Shown here piece after piece: positions 43,569 to 53,675 of a stretch of DNA of 64,000 nucleotides. The DNA is from Nigrospora sphaerica (taxonomy: Eukaryota; Ascomycota; Sordariomycetes; Amphisphaeriales; Apiosporaceae). Location: positions 682,001 through 746,000 of the forward strand of contig JAGVVL010000021.1 of assembly GCA_018287875.1 (NCBI GenBank). The letters are read 5' to 3'. Below the pieces are notes generated by a model that saw nothing but the letters and a program-made list of their open reading frames with translations, had not been told where the DNA came from and ran no database searches. Both the position numbers and the translations under genes were made by a program. Positions within the stretch are counted from its first letter, which is position 1, and each line of letters opens with the position of its first letter.

Positions 43569-46500
43569 CTACAATCTTCGTCTTTTGCGACCGTGCTCCT
43601 CGATAGCAGACCCTTCCATTGCTCTTTTTCGGTGATCCGACGTTCCAAAAACAGCATCGAGTTTCTGTTGTTGGATGAGACTGTCGAGCGTGAATGTAGA
43701 GCCGCTTATATCACATAGAAACCCACCGTCGTCCAGTCGAATAGAGAGTTCCTCGTGTCTACTCCCCACTTGAAACACCACTTCTTTATAAAAGCAGACG
43801 TTGGCATCCGCAGCGGCCTTTGCTCGAAGACAATCAACACTAGACTGACTGCCGATTTGGAATGTGGCTGCGCTTTGCTCAAGTTGAGACATCAATGCCC
43901 TAAACTCGGGAGTACTCGGTCGCAGCCGACAGAGGATGTGCCCGGTACATCTATAGGTTCCATCGCCGCGCCGAACTGGAAGCATCGTCTTTAGTTCGAA
44001 AATGAATAGTTCTGCACGGATTTCGTGAACGAGGCGCCCCAGAGCCGGCGACCGCACGATTTCGTCGTGTGCTAGCCGCTCTACTTCCTTCATTCCTGAT
44101 ACACTATCGAGAGCTGGTCCTGGGCCTTCAAATTCGATATCGAATCGGAAAAATTCACTGCTCGTTCCCGTACGTGTGTGACTGAGAAGTTGCTGCCAGG
44201 CCCGATGTGAGCTGCCGCTTTGCCAGAAGGCGCGGAAAACGCGCATCGGAAAGGAGTCACGCAGTACATGTCGCGACTCCGAAAGGATGAGATTATCGGA
44301 TTTGGCGGAGCCGGTCCCGAGCGACACGACAAGGCTAGGCCTGCTTCCCGTGGCGAACGCCTCCCTGACCGCTATGGAGGCGGGGTTGTTAAAGGCAAGG
44401 CCACCGTCCTGGAACGTTCCTAGGCCCTCAATATGCCGCGGCGTAAAATAGCTGGACGCCTGTTAGTATATCTGAGTGTAGGGTTCATGGTTACTAACTA
44501 GGGCGCTGCTGTACTGCATCGAATGCTACTACAGGGTCAGCATTTGTCTTCCATCCAATCAAGTTGGCCTCACATTTCCCAGAGGGGAATTCGGCTGAGT
44601 CCGCTTTTGGGTTTCAGGATATGGTAGTCTACTAAAATCAGTGTGGCCCTCCAAAGGTTGGCATTCGACCCACCGGTATCGTCCTTACGGTCTCCGACAC
44701 CGTTGTAGTTGGTGAATACACAGGCTCTTGCTTCGCGAATAGTGGTTACTGGGATGCCAAGTTTGGTACCCATTTCAGTAGCTTTTGAGCAGGCCAGCAT
44801 ACTTCGTGTCCCGAGTATTCGCTGCAGGACTTGTTCGAGTTGCGCTCCCGAATACTGACTGTCCAGCAGTACAGATGCCAAAATTCGGACAATTTGCGAC
44901 AAAACCGGAATGCGAGGCCACCACCATTGACGTTGGAAGGTCCGTCGCGCGAAGGACTCGAAATGCGTAATGCAATTCTCAATGGACCAGCCATTGACAC
45001 ACATGGCTGCGGCGATGATTGCCCCTAGAGGTTCCATGTCAGTATCAATAGGATGCTTGTTAAGTCTTTCATACCGGAACTGGTTCCGTAGACAATGTCG
45101 AAGTGACCCTGCACGGGATACGGGATTCCAATGTGTTTCTCTAGAACTCGGATAAACTCTAGCGGCGCCCTGCCCCGTGTGCCTCCCCCGTCGATACTTA
45201 GGATCCGCACACTGGCGGTGTCGGGCTTGACAGCGATGTGGACGCCGCCCGTGTCCTCGCCACACAGAAAACAGGATGTAAGGCAGTAGCTCCAAGGGTC
45301 TCCCCGGAACTCGCCAAAGACCCTCACGCAGTTCTCGCAAATACTATGCGAGCAGGGCAAGCTGAACTGCGGTCGCCGTCTGATACAGCAGAAGCAAGTG
45401 TCATCCGAATGCGTATTGACCCACTCATCACGAAAGAGGGCGACAACATTGCGGTGAAGCTTTTCTGCCGAGTTGAGTCTTCGGAGATCTCCGAAAAGGA
45501 TCTCCATATTTTTCTCAAGAAGTTCCACGAAATTGCTCGGCAGTGCAAAGTTCGCCGTCGTCGTTGGGGCCCAATCTTCATACACATTCCGGCAGGTGGA
45601 TCTGTATAAAGCGCGGAATACATATCTAGGACCGAATACTGAAGCTAATTAGCGCCGAGCCCACAACCATGTTCATTTGACTCACAATGCATTCCGGGCG
45701 GATAATGGTCTAATATTAGAGCTGATGCAATCATCGGGATACCAAAATCTACAACAGCGGCAGGACATCGCATTGTCCTCAGGAATGTAGTGAGGTGGAC
45801 TTGAAGGTCGGTTGCCGTAGGGTTCTTCAAACGCGAAGCACGAACAATGTCGAAAGGCCTCGGGTCTAGGTTTGTAAGATACCCCACGGCACATCGCAAA
45901 AGTTCTGAAATGTGTGAAAACGAAAGCAGTAGGTCCTCTTTGCGACGTTTTCGACGTGAGAGTTGTGAGAGCGCCAAAATCTCTCTGTGTAGTCTATCCC
46001 ATTGACTCTCTCTACGAGCACGGCGTGCTCTGGTCTGGGGACCCTCGACTGACAGATAAAAAATACGATACCCTTGAAAGAGAGCTTCGGCAGCCTTTTT
46101 AGTTTTACCTTGAAAGAGGTCGCGTATCGTAGTCTGCGAATCACCTTGCAATTCTTTATCGACCACAAAAACTAGCCACGGTCGAATCCCTGTTACTGAG
46201 AAGCTGTCGGGCTGGCTAAGCCATGTTTCAAGTCGCTTAATGACTTTCGCAATTCCTCCCAAGTCATCAACAAAAAGACAAACCACATCTGAAAACGGGA
46301 GAAGTAGTCGATAGTGTATCAGATCTTCAACACCCCCATTCCTTTCCAAAGCTACTTTATGAACGTTGGATTCATGACACAATGGGGCCCGGTACGTCTT
46401 ATTGGCTCCATGGGCCGAGGAATAACTCGCATCAAACACCAAGAACGGTTCTAAATTGCCCTGCAAAGTTGGGACCTGTGTCGCAAACACGCCAACTTCA

Positions 46501-46721
46501 CCATTGGCCCTTTTGCTGTTTGATTGCAAATGACTCACGCCAAAACTCTGGAAAGCGCAAATCTTTTGCTGATTACCGAGGAGGAAGATGACGTTTGGGA
46601 ATCGTTCCTCCCCATCTGGGAAGATACTTTTCAGCTTCTCAAGCCTATCAAATATTTCGAGACCGGACTGATCGTTTTGGCGTATAACTCGTAGCCAAGT
46701 GGAATGTTTGCACAGCTTCAT
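43569..46721 (-). CDS. Patatin-like phospholipase with RING-like finger (PLP)
   Basis: Five minus-strand exons: 45686..46721, 45075..45638, 44574..45024, 44499..44528 and 43569..44451; all four introns (45-50 nt) keep phase, giving 987 aa. Order: an N-terminal region of unknown fold (1-345), a RING-like Cys/His cluster (CFCCIRRRPQFSLPCSHSIC, ENC, CFLC; about 427-471), then the patatin domain with the oxyanion loop IDGGGTRGRAP (about 493-503), nucleophile GTSSG (Ser about 532), and after the 30-nt microexon (STAAP) the FQDGGLAFNNPA block carrying the catalytic Asp. Patatin enzymes hydrolyse acyl esters of lipids. PLPs with this layout are Starship accessory genes and are discussed in allorecognition and immunity. 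No stop seen. Confidence 0.92.
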
Positions 46722-46900
46722 GGTTGATGCGAATATCAATATAGTTTCCCTTCCGAAGTTGAGGACGGGTGCAAGTCTTATATACTATGGACAGCGGGCG
46801 GTAGACCGGCTTTTGGAGCAGGGTCTATGCACTCATTGTTTCTTTCTAACAGCTTTTTGGATTTGATGCTGTTACGTACGTAGGTACAGTAAGTGCAGTA

Positions 46901-47449
46901 GGTAACGAAATCGGACTCCGATGTACGCATCAAGAAAACAGAGTATTCGCTTTGGCCATGCCTATTTTTGGATCGTATACCGTGTTCCTTCAGCACTGGT
47001 CAACTGTGTCATCAAATCTCCCTGGAAGACTTGGCAAACACCTGTCACCGGCAACCTGACAGGCCCATAGCAGCAGACAGAGCCCAAGTAGAAAGAGGAT
47101 TCTATGTGTGAGTCATCTTCAATGGAATGTAAAATTATCACTGGAATGGAAAATTCTCACTGGATTGTGGAAGACTGTAGAAAAGCCAATGAGGACCCGT
47201 AATGGACATAGTCCGAAAACGGACGAAGGCCAAACATGGATTGTAGCTGTCCAGGAGGGTGGCGAGTGCCGAGGACGGCCAAGCACGAGTCCCCAAATTA
47301 TGATGACAGGTGCCTCTCAAGCCTGACAGGGGACTTGATGACACAGTCGGTCAAAGTTCAAGGAACACAGTATACGATCCAAAAATAGGCATGGCCCGAG
47401 CAGAGACTTTTTCTCCTCGCTGCGTACGTAGGAGTCCGATTTTGTTACC
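46901..47449. mobile_element. MITE with about 160-bp terminal inverted repeats
   Basis: 549 bp flanked by TA (46899-46900 and 47450-47451). Both ends start GGTAACRAAATCGGACTCC and remain similar for about 160 bp, sharing GGCCATGCCTATTTTTGGAT and ACTGTGTCATCAA. No coding capacity. Partial copies lie at 35708, 40444 and 56471. TA duplication suggests mobilisation by a Tc1/mariner/pogo-type transposase. Confidence 0.82.
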
Positions 47450-47594
47450 TACCGTATATATTCTTGCTAGATCTTGTGCAAAGACCTTGACCATCTTATT
47501 TCTATGTAGACACCAGACGTTGGTTTCAGTACAAAACAGGACCATAATAGTCAGCTACGAGCTTGGTTTCCATTTGAACAGCAAATTATACATA

Positions 47595-48514
47595 ATGAAA
47601 CGCTCCAATCTGATTTTCGTGTTTCTTGGCGCGACGCAAGCACACTGTAAGTGGATGCATGTGGCCACACACACTCCTCGAAGCTAAAAGTCATGTCTCT
47701 TCGCAAGATGTTTTTCCGAGCCTGGTACATTATGGTGTCAGGACACCCGCGTGGGCGTAAGTTCGTGTTCCGTGTTTCACGTTCGCAACGAGACCAACCC
47801 GTGTTGCAGTTACGTGCGTCACACCGCAAATTATGAAAGCCACAGTCCTGTGAAAGATGTTTCTGCAGTGCAGCTGCGCTGTCATGAACTTACAGGACCT
47901 CCATACAGCACGGGAACCCTGAAGGTAGAAGCAGGGGAAACGATCAGTTTTCAAGTTAGCCCAAATATCCAGCATCCCGGTCCCGTTGCGTTTTATATGG
48001 CCAAAGTCCCAGAGGGCCAAACGGCAAAAACTTTCCGGGGCGAAGGCGACGTGTGGTTCAAGATTTTCCATGACCAGCCCAGCTTTGGGGCTTCCCAGCT
48101 TGCGTGGCCGTCAGAAGGGGTTTCAGAACTCTCCGTCCAGATTCCCCGTTGCATTGTCGCTGGCGACTATTTACTTCGCGTGGAACACATTGGTCTTCAT
48201 GGTGCCTATGACCTAGGGGCTGCCCAAGTGAGTCATCCGGCAATCCTTAATAGATGACGTGGACTGCTCACAATATCTAGTTCTTCCAAGCCTGTGCCCA
48301 ACTTTCCGTGGGTGGTTCGGGAACCGAAGAATTCCCCGGTGTTTCACTTCCTGGGAATTATTCTGTAGGTTAGATGCACACCAGTTCATCATGAGACATG
48401 TCTGACCCTTCACAGGAGACTGATCCCGGAATTCATGTGAATATATGGTGGCCTGTACCTACCAACTACACAAATCCGGGCCCTCTACCAGTAGAATGCC
48501 TCTCTACCTCGTAG
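47595..48514 (+). CDS. AA9 lytic polysaccharide monooxygenase
   Basis: Five exons: 47595..47646, 47708..47756, 47810..48227, 48281..48364, 48416..48514; introns of 51-61 nt (GTAAGT, GTAAGT, GTGAGT, GTAGGT) all keep phase, 233 aa. A 16-residue signal peptide (MKRSNLIFVFLGATQA) leaves mature His1 (HYVFPSLVHYG), the first copper-brace ligand; the second is in IQHPGPVAFYMAK. Then VWFKIFHDQ, VSELSVQIPRCIVAGDYLLR, the conserved Gln in GAAQ and C-terminal NIWWPVPTNYTNPGP. AA9 enzymes oxidatively cleave cellulose or hemicellulose outside the cell. The residue at the usual axial Tyr is Phe (Q-F-F). The frame is intact and no carbohydrate-binding module follows. Confidence 0.93.
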
Positions 48515-48687
48515 TCGTTGTATATCTAGCTTTCTTTAGCCTGCAATATTGAGATGGAGATACTGGAACGAACACCAAGCGCGGACCCTACAAAGGTGGG
48601 TTTCTATTATCTTATAGGTGGCACAGAGATACTTCATTCCAGGATGCCATCTTCTTTAACTGCACAGTAGGGATTATTGCTTAGTTA

Positions 48688-48810
48688 TTATTTTATTATT
48701 CTTACCTTTTTCAACCTACCAGGATTATCCAACCGTCTCCGTACATTTTGAAGCCTAGGAAAATCGTTCCAGGACAATGTACGGCCGGATGAAAAACCTA
48801 GCTATTCCTC
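48688..48810 (-). mobile_element. Tad-like LINE 3'-end fragment
   Basis: Matches the 3' UTR and tail of the LINE at 10135: TTATTATTTTATTATTCTTA, then CCTAGGAAAATCGTTCCAGG and GGCCGGATGAAAAACCTAG. An extremely 5'-truncated insertion. Confidence 0.75.
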
Positions 48811-49519
48811 TAATTATGGTCTTCTGTAAGCGTTTGGAACCAGAATGCTTCGGTCTCATACTTCCGGCAGATCCGATTACGAGCTATCTTGCAAGACTCC
48901 TGGTGCTGTTCCTTTCCGTCTTCTCTTGAATACAATTCTCACTTGACATCGGTACCATATACCTACAGCGATCTTTTGCGATGGCGAAACACATTCGTGA
49001 TGTAGTTCGAGTGCCTCTATCCTCTCACGATCTGAGCACATTACCGGAATAGTGATTTATTTGTACCTAGCATACAATATTCATATGCAGCATCCTATGA
49101 CCTAGTTGCAAGACAAAAGCATAATTATCATGCGGATTCGGCTTCGGCACAACCCAAGTTGCGCGTAAAGATCGAAGTGGGTCCCGGGCAAGAACAGCGC
49201 AACCTGCGTGCTTATAAAGCCCCTCAGTCCTCGCTTCTATTGCCGTCGTATCTTGTATTTCTTCCATACTTTTTCCAGCATTATCAAACGCCAGAAAGTT
49301 GGATCTCATATTTTCGGCTCCTTCAAAGAGCCAGCCCTTCGGTTGGCGCCTCCAACAACATCATATCCACACTAACACGACAAATCCCCAACGCGCGCTA
49401 GGAGTCACTACACAATAGCGCTCCATCGTCCACGCTACAACATTGTTCGTGGTAAATCAAGTGCCGATCATAAACACCAAACAGCAACGCAACCATCGGC
49501 ATAGATTATCCCCGCGAAG
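48811..49519. other. No gene recognised
   Basis: Only short ORFs (for example 49067-49309 on the minus strand) with no recognisable features. Confidence 0.4.
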
Positions 49520-50169
49520 ATGAACATAGAAGAAGTATGGGCGAACATCTTGAGTTCATCGCTCCTGGAAGAACCTCCATTCCGCGCTGCCATAAGCAAA
49601 CGAAATCAGCATTCATCGATGAACCCAGAACCTGCCTCAACTCCAATACCCAGACACCCAGCTCCCGACAAAGACTTTACACTACGCTCACCCACGGACT
49701 GTAACCCCAGATTATGTCGACTGGTCAAGAGGATTGCAATATCGGCCCGCGAAACTCCCTTGTGCCACCTGGTGCCAGCAATCATGGTCTCTCGTCCCGC
49801 ACCAAGGAAAGCCGAAAGCGAGGACACGGGGCATTGAATGCGGATAAGGCACTGACTACGCGATCCAAGGCGCCCAAGGAGACAAGAAAAAGACCCAAGC
49901 TGTATAAAAGACGCAAGAGATACCTTCCTAGTACCTCTAGAGCCGACATTCTCGAGGACGACATTTTCGAGGTCGAGTCACTCGTTTTTCACCGCGCGAT
50001 TTCATCAGTAGAGACCAGTCAGGTTGAGTATCTTGTCCGCTGGGCAGGTGATTGGTCTCTGGACCAGAGATACACGTGGGAGCCGGAGGAGAACATCAAT
50101 GCAACACTAGTGGGCGGTTATTGGAGGCGTTTGTTTGATATTGAATTTGCGGAACAGGAGGCCGCATAG
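49520..50169 (+). CDS. Chromodomain protein
   Basis: The frame 49714-50169 contains a basic linker (KRPKLYKRRKRYLPS) and a C-terminal chromodomain: FEVESLVFHRAISS, then VEYLVRWAGDWSLDQRYTWE and PEENINATLVGGYW, with aromatic-cage residues where expected. The likely N-terminus (IEEVWANILSSSLLEEPPF) starts at ATG 49520 in another frame. An intron or a one-base shift between about 49700 and 49800 would join them, but no junction with good splice sites and phase was found. Chromodomains bind methylated histone tails; a host regulatory protein or a relic of an integrase chromodomain are both possible. No integrase is nearby. Confidence 0.6.
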
Positions 50170-50333
50170 GAATTCACCATTCGAAACAGGCAACGAAACA
50201 GGGTCGAGCACGAAGTGCAATATATAAATTCTTTCCCTTCTACCTTTTCGCTGCAGGTTCCTCGCCCAGCACATAACACGGTAGTGAGGGGCGAACGGCT
50301 ACTACTTACGTACCACAAGGCTGGCGAAATACG

Positions 50334-50613
50334 AGTTATAGTAGGTCTGCACCAACACCAACTGAGGCAAAATATGAAAGCTTCGAGAAGGATCCACTCG
50401 TTGGGATCATTCTGCCCAATTCGGCAATAAAGGGTTACTCCTGTGTTACGGCCTGGTAGATTGGTCCCTGCACGCGTAACCCTTGTAGTACAGAACTGGA
50501 CAGAATGATCCTAAGAAGTGGATCATTCCCGAAGCTTTTGCTTTATGCCTCAGCGGGCAGTTGTTCCAGACGCGCTGTAACATCCTGCAGGGGCCAACTG
50601 CCAGGCCGTAACA
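50334..50613 (-). mobile_element. 139-bp family element interrupted by a second copy
   Basis: Outer, reverse-oriented element running from about 50334 to 50443 and resuming at 50588 to 50613 (CCAACTGCCAGGCCGTAACA). The continuous sequence matches the copy at 19471-19609. The inner copy is annotated separately. Confidence 0.8.
50444..50582 (+). mobile_element. 139-bp TG..CA element nested in another copy
   Basis: TGTTACGG..GCTGTAACA, exactly 139 bp, flanked by TCCTG at 50439-50443 and 50583-50587. Nearly identical to 42024-42162, so a recent insertion. Confidence 0.9.
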
Positions 50614-50732
50614 ATCCGCCATGTACTTCATGATATAGCCACACGTACACGGTACTTATTTCAGAGTCACTCATATAGGAGGTTATCTTTTGAAAGCTAG
50701 AATATATATTATGAGATATTTATTAGAGTAAC

Positions 50733-50930
50733 TGTGGCAATATGAGGCTATCACTAGTTTCGCCCCTGGGATCACGTGAGGAGCTACTGGTACCTGCAGT
50801 AGGTCCTATGGAGCATGTGGGGAGCAATCCCTAGCTACAAGTATATAGTCTGCCATCTCTGGCACTTTTTTTGTCATTTCTAATGGACAACCTTGAACCT
50901 TTCGCTTCCTACGCCTCCTTCAGTGCGACA
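50733..50930 (+). mobile_element. Solo LTR, 198 bp (family L1)
   Basis: TGTGGCAATATGAGGC..CAGTGCGACA with a perfect GTAAC duplication at 50728-50732 and 50931-50935. An internal TATATAG followed by TCTGCC is probably the LTR promoter region. About 95% similar by eye to 53281-53478. Confidence 0.9.
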
Positions 50931-51178
50931 GTAACATTTGCGAGTCACAGACAACTTTCGTCTCGATTAAGTTCAACAGGGGATGTGTACAAATATGAAT
51001 GCTGGGTGTATTGACTAGACAAAATGCTACCCTTGCCACCAACCATATTCATCATCTTCCTTTCTTTGATTTCATCGTTATCCAGCTCGTGTCCATTATT
51101 TGGCTTCGACTGAGCAAATTCATTGCCAGCCGATTTTCCAGCAATTGTGGTCCGCGCGGCGAAACCCGGCTCATCACG

Positions 51179-51604
51179 CTACGCCGAGCGCTTTTCATTC
51201 TGGAGGCGCTGGAAATAGACAATCCTGTTGATCGTATATCTTAGGAACGCCATGCCAAAGTCTTTTATCTTGTCCTGTAGTCCCGCCCTAACACTTTCCA
51301 TATCGATGTGTTGTGAAGCCGTGGAAAAGCGCGAGAACATGGCGCATATATCCTGGATCTTTTGCAACCGCGATGCAACCAAGGAAATGACAAAAGTGCC
51401 GCGCATGAACGCATAATATGGGATCCAGGCTAAGACCGGCGCAAGACAGTATTCGGCGAGAAGCGCGCAAGCTAGAACACACCAGTAACGGAGCCACCAA
51501 GACAGCGGTGCTGGGTCTGAGGCGCTCAATGCCCTTTGAGAGTACGATAAGGGGGAAAGCATAACAAAAAAGTAGAATATGAGATTTAGAATCACCTGGA
51601 GCAT
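51179..51604 (-). CDS. TB2/DP1/HVA22 (REEP-like) membrane protein
   Basis: 141 aa from ATG 51604. The family signature is clear: PLSYSQRALSASDPAPLSWW, then LRYWCVLACALLAEYCLAPV and LAWIPYYAFMRGTFVISLVA, matching the shape-defining hairpin segments of REEP/Yop1-type proteins (YP.Y.S..AL.S.D....WL.YW...). These proteins shape tubular endoplasmic reticulum. The C-terminus ends in a helix with basic residues. The protein is shorter than typical members (about 170-190 aa), mostly at the N-terminus, so a 5' exon could be missing. Confidence 0.75.
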   Translation of the reverse strand: MLQVILNLIFYFFVMLSPLSYSQRALSASDPAPLSWWLRYWCVLACALLAEYCLAPVLAWIPYYAFMRGTFVISLVASRLQKIQDICAMFSRFSTASQHIDMESVRAGLQDKIKDFGMAFLRYTINRIVYFQRLQNEKRSA

Positions 51605-52660
51605 GGTGAACGTCGATGTAAGGTGATACAGTAGTGCTATGGTTCGACCAAAAGGGGCAGGTCAGCGGTAAGATACCTGTTTATGTATGAACGAATTGCC
51701 GAACACCTAACACCATACTTGTGCCATTCCTGCATCGCCTCAAAACAAGGAGCGTATTCTGCTATGCAAGTTACGCAGAGGCTGTATAGGCGTAACGCCG
51801 CTTTCCTAGCCCCAGAGCGCCCGGAGCCACAATTACGATATCGACTCCATTCGTTGTTTGGAATGCTTGCTGGACGCAGTATATATTGGCGCCGCTACCG
51901 AAGTACTTCTTCGAATAAAACAGCTTTCTAAGGTCGGTCTTATAGCGTTCCTTCCAAAGATCATTTCTAGCTCTAGGTGCTGTGTTTCGAAGGTTAGATC
52001 GGCCTCTTTCTCCACGGGGTCTCTCCACTTGGTTTCCATAATAAGACTAGGTCCATTTCTGTAACTCTACTAGGTGCTTACTTACTCATGTTCTAGGACC
52101 TGGATAGACCGCAGCAGAAGTTGTTCCATGGGATCCGGCGTGTGAACCAAGCCGGCGGAATGTGAAGAGAGAACACGCTCCGAAAGAGGCCAGCGGTGAA
52201 ATCGTCCCCAGATAGGAATACTACCCCCACTACAGCTGAGGGGAGTTCATAGTCACGTAAAGTAATTACATATCTGCTTTGTGCATATGTAGAACTACAT
52301 CATATATAAATACTGTACATACCTGTTAATCAATGTCGAACGATATCTATATCCTGGCCTTTATCACATAGTTTATCAGACAATACGCAGGCGTATTCGA
52401 CAGGTTAATACATCAAATTATCAAGGTGCAGAACCTTACGCGCATTTCAAAAGCGAAGGCTGTCGTGAGCTGTCAGACGATCGCTGGAAACCTGAGAGCA
52501 TTCACATTCCTCCAAGGTAAGCAGCCTTGGTGTGATATAAAGTCAAAATAACTGAAATCTCCAGCAACCTAAAGATTCCGCATCAAGCGTCGAATACAAA
52601 GACCCCACATCCTCCACCCTTAGTATGAATAGATCAGTGGTGTGGTTATGAACCCAAATT
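51605..52660. other. No confident gene
   Basis: A minus-strand frame at 51771-52039 (start METKWRDPVEKEADLTFETQ) has gene-like composition but switches frame around 51945. The AT-rich remainder (52100-52620) holds nothing recognisable. Confidence 0.4.
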
Positions 52661-53275
52661 TTGTGTTCTTGTCGAGCCGCCACCGATGAATGGTGTCGCC
52701 AAAAGCTCCAGTTGGTTTCGGACTTGAGTAGATCCGACCCAATCCAGCACCTTGACTGGATTCAAAAAGAATCACTAGCAGGATCTCCTAATGACGAAGA
52801 AACCCACTGTGGCATAAACAAGCTAACAAACACGACCTGTGGGTCAAAGATGCCAGCCGGTCTTTTGCCAGATCTTAGACGGGGAACGGTTGAGAAACGG
52901 AAATCTTCAAAGTTACCAAGAACTGTGCTGCACAACACTGTTCCGATACAAGCACCTGCGCTTCGCGAAGGCCATGAAGGAAGCACCATGCCGGTTGGAT
53001 TTGTCTATGAGCAAATAAATCCAGAGTTTGAAACAGATTTCACACGGATACCGCGGCCCCCATGCCCTCACCGTGCCGAAACGCATCCAAGGGGAGTCTT
53101 GTCGCAGTTCCTACGCGATATGGGTTTCAATATGGCAGATTTGGGGTTGAGCAGAGACGTCATTGGAATCAAGACGGGGACCACCCAACCACATATTCTT
53201 TCTTGCTTGGACCGAAAGGCTCTACACGCAGCTCAAGGCGAAAGCTTCGCATGCTGTGGATCACAAGCAGGTTAG
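52661..53275 (+). CDS. Hypothetical protein, incomplete, 3' end next to a solo LTR
   Basis: 204 open codons without a canonical ATG at the 5' end, so a 5' exon is missing or unrecognised. Motif-free; contains NTTCGSKMPAGLLPDLRRGT and PRGVLSQFLRDMGFNMADLG, which look structured. The frame ends GCAGGTTAG; CAG/GTTAGT is a good splice donor, and the LTR inserted at TTAGT inside it. The last exon was probably cut off from its downstream exon by that insertion. Confidence 0.45.
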   Translation: MCSCRAATDEWCRQKLQLVSDLSRSDPIQHLDWIQKESLAGSPNDEETHCGINKLTNTTCGSKMPAGLLPDLRRGTVEKRKSSKLPRTVLHNTVPIQAPALREGHEGSTMPVGFVYEQINPEFETDFTRIPRPPCPHRAETHPRGVLSQFLRDMGFNMADLGLSRDVIGIKTGTTQPHILSCLDRKALHAAQGESFACCGSQAG

Positions 53276-53280
53276 TTAGT

Positions 53281-53478
53281 TGTGGCAATATGAGGCTATC
53301 ACTAGTTTCGCCCCTGAGATCACGTGAGGAGCTACTGGTACCTGCAGTAGGTCCTATGGAGCATTTGGGGAGCGATCCCCAGCTACGAGTATATAGTCTG
53401 CCATCTCTGGCACTTTCTTTGTCCTTTCTAATGGATAACCTTGAACCTTTCGCTTCCCACGCCCCCTTCAGTGCGACA
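53281..53478 (+). mobile_element. Solo LTR, 198 bp (family L1)
   Basis: TGTGGCAATATGAGGC..CAGTGCGACA, perfect TTAGT duplication at 53276-53280 and 53479-53483. Same orientation and length as 50733-50930. Confidence 0.9.
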
Positions 53479-53675
53479 TTAGTCCTACAATGGCAATCTA
53501 TCAGTTGCACTCTCTGCTTCTTAGTAGTATGTACGTTCAATCAATAGCCACGGCAAGCAACGACGGGGTTTTACTTTTGTCGCAATTTCCTAACATTAGC
53601 AGAATGTCCTGGCACAAACCAAGGACGTCATTAGCCCGTCTTTGGCGTACTTGACATGATTCAATTCCTCTGTAA

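Noticed and set aside
50733..53478. One LTR retrotransposon with paired LTRs
   Set aside because: Each 198-bp repeat has its own 5-bp duplication and the internal 2.35 kb holds an HVA22-like gene, not gag or pol.
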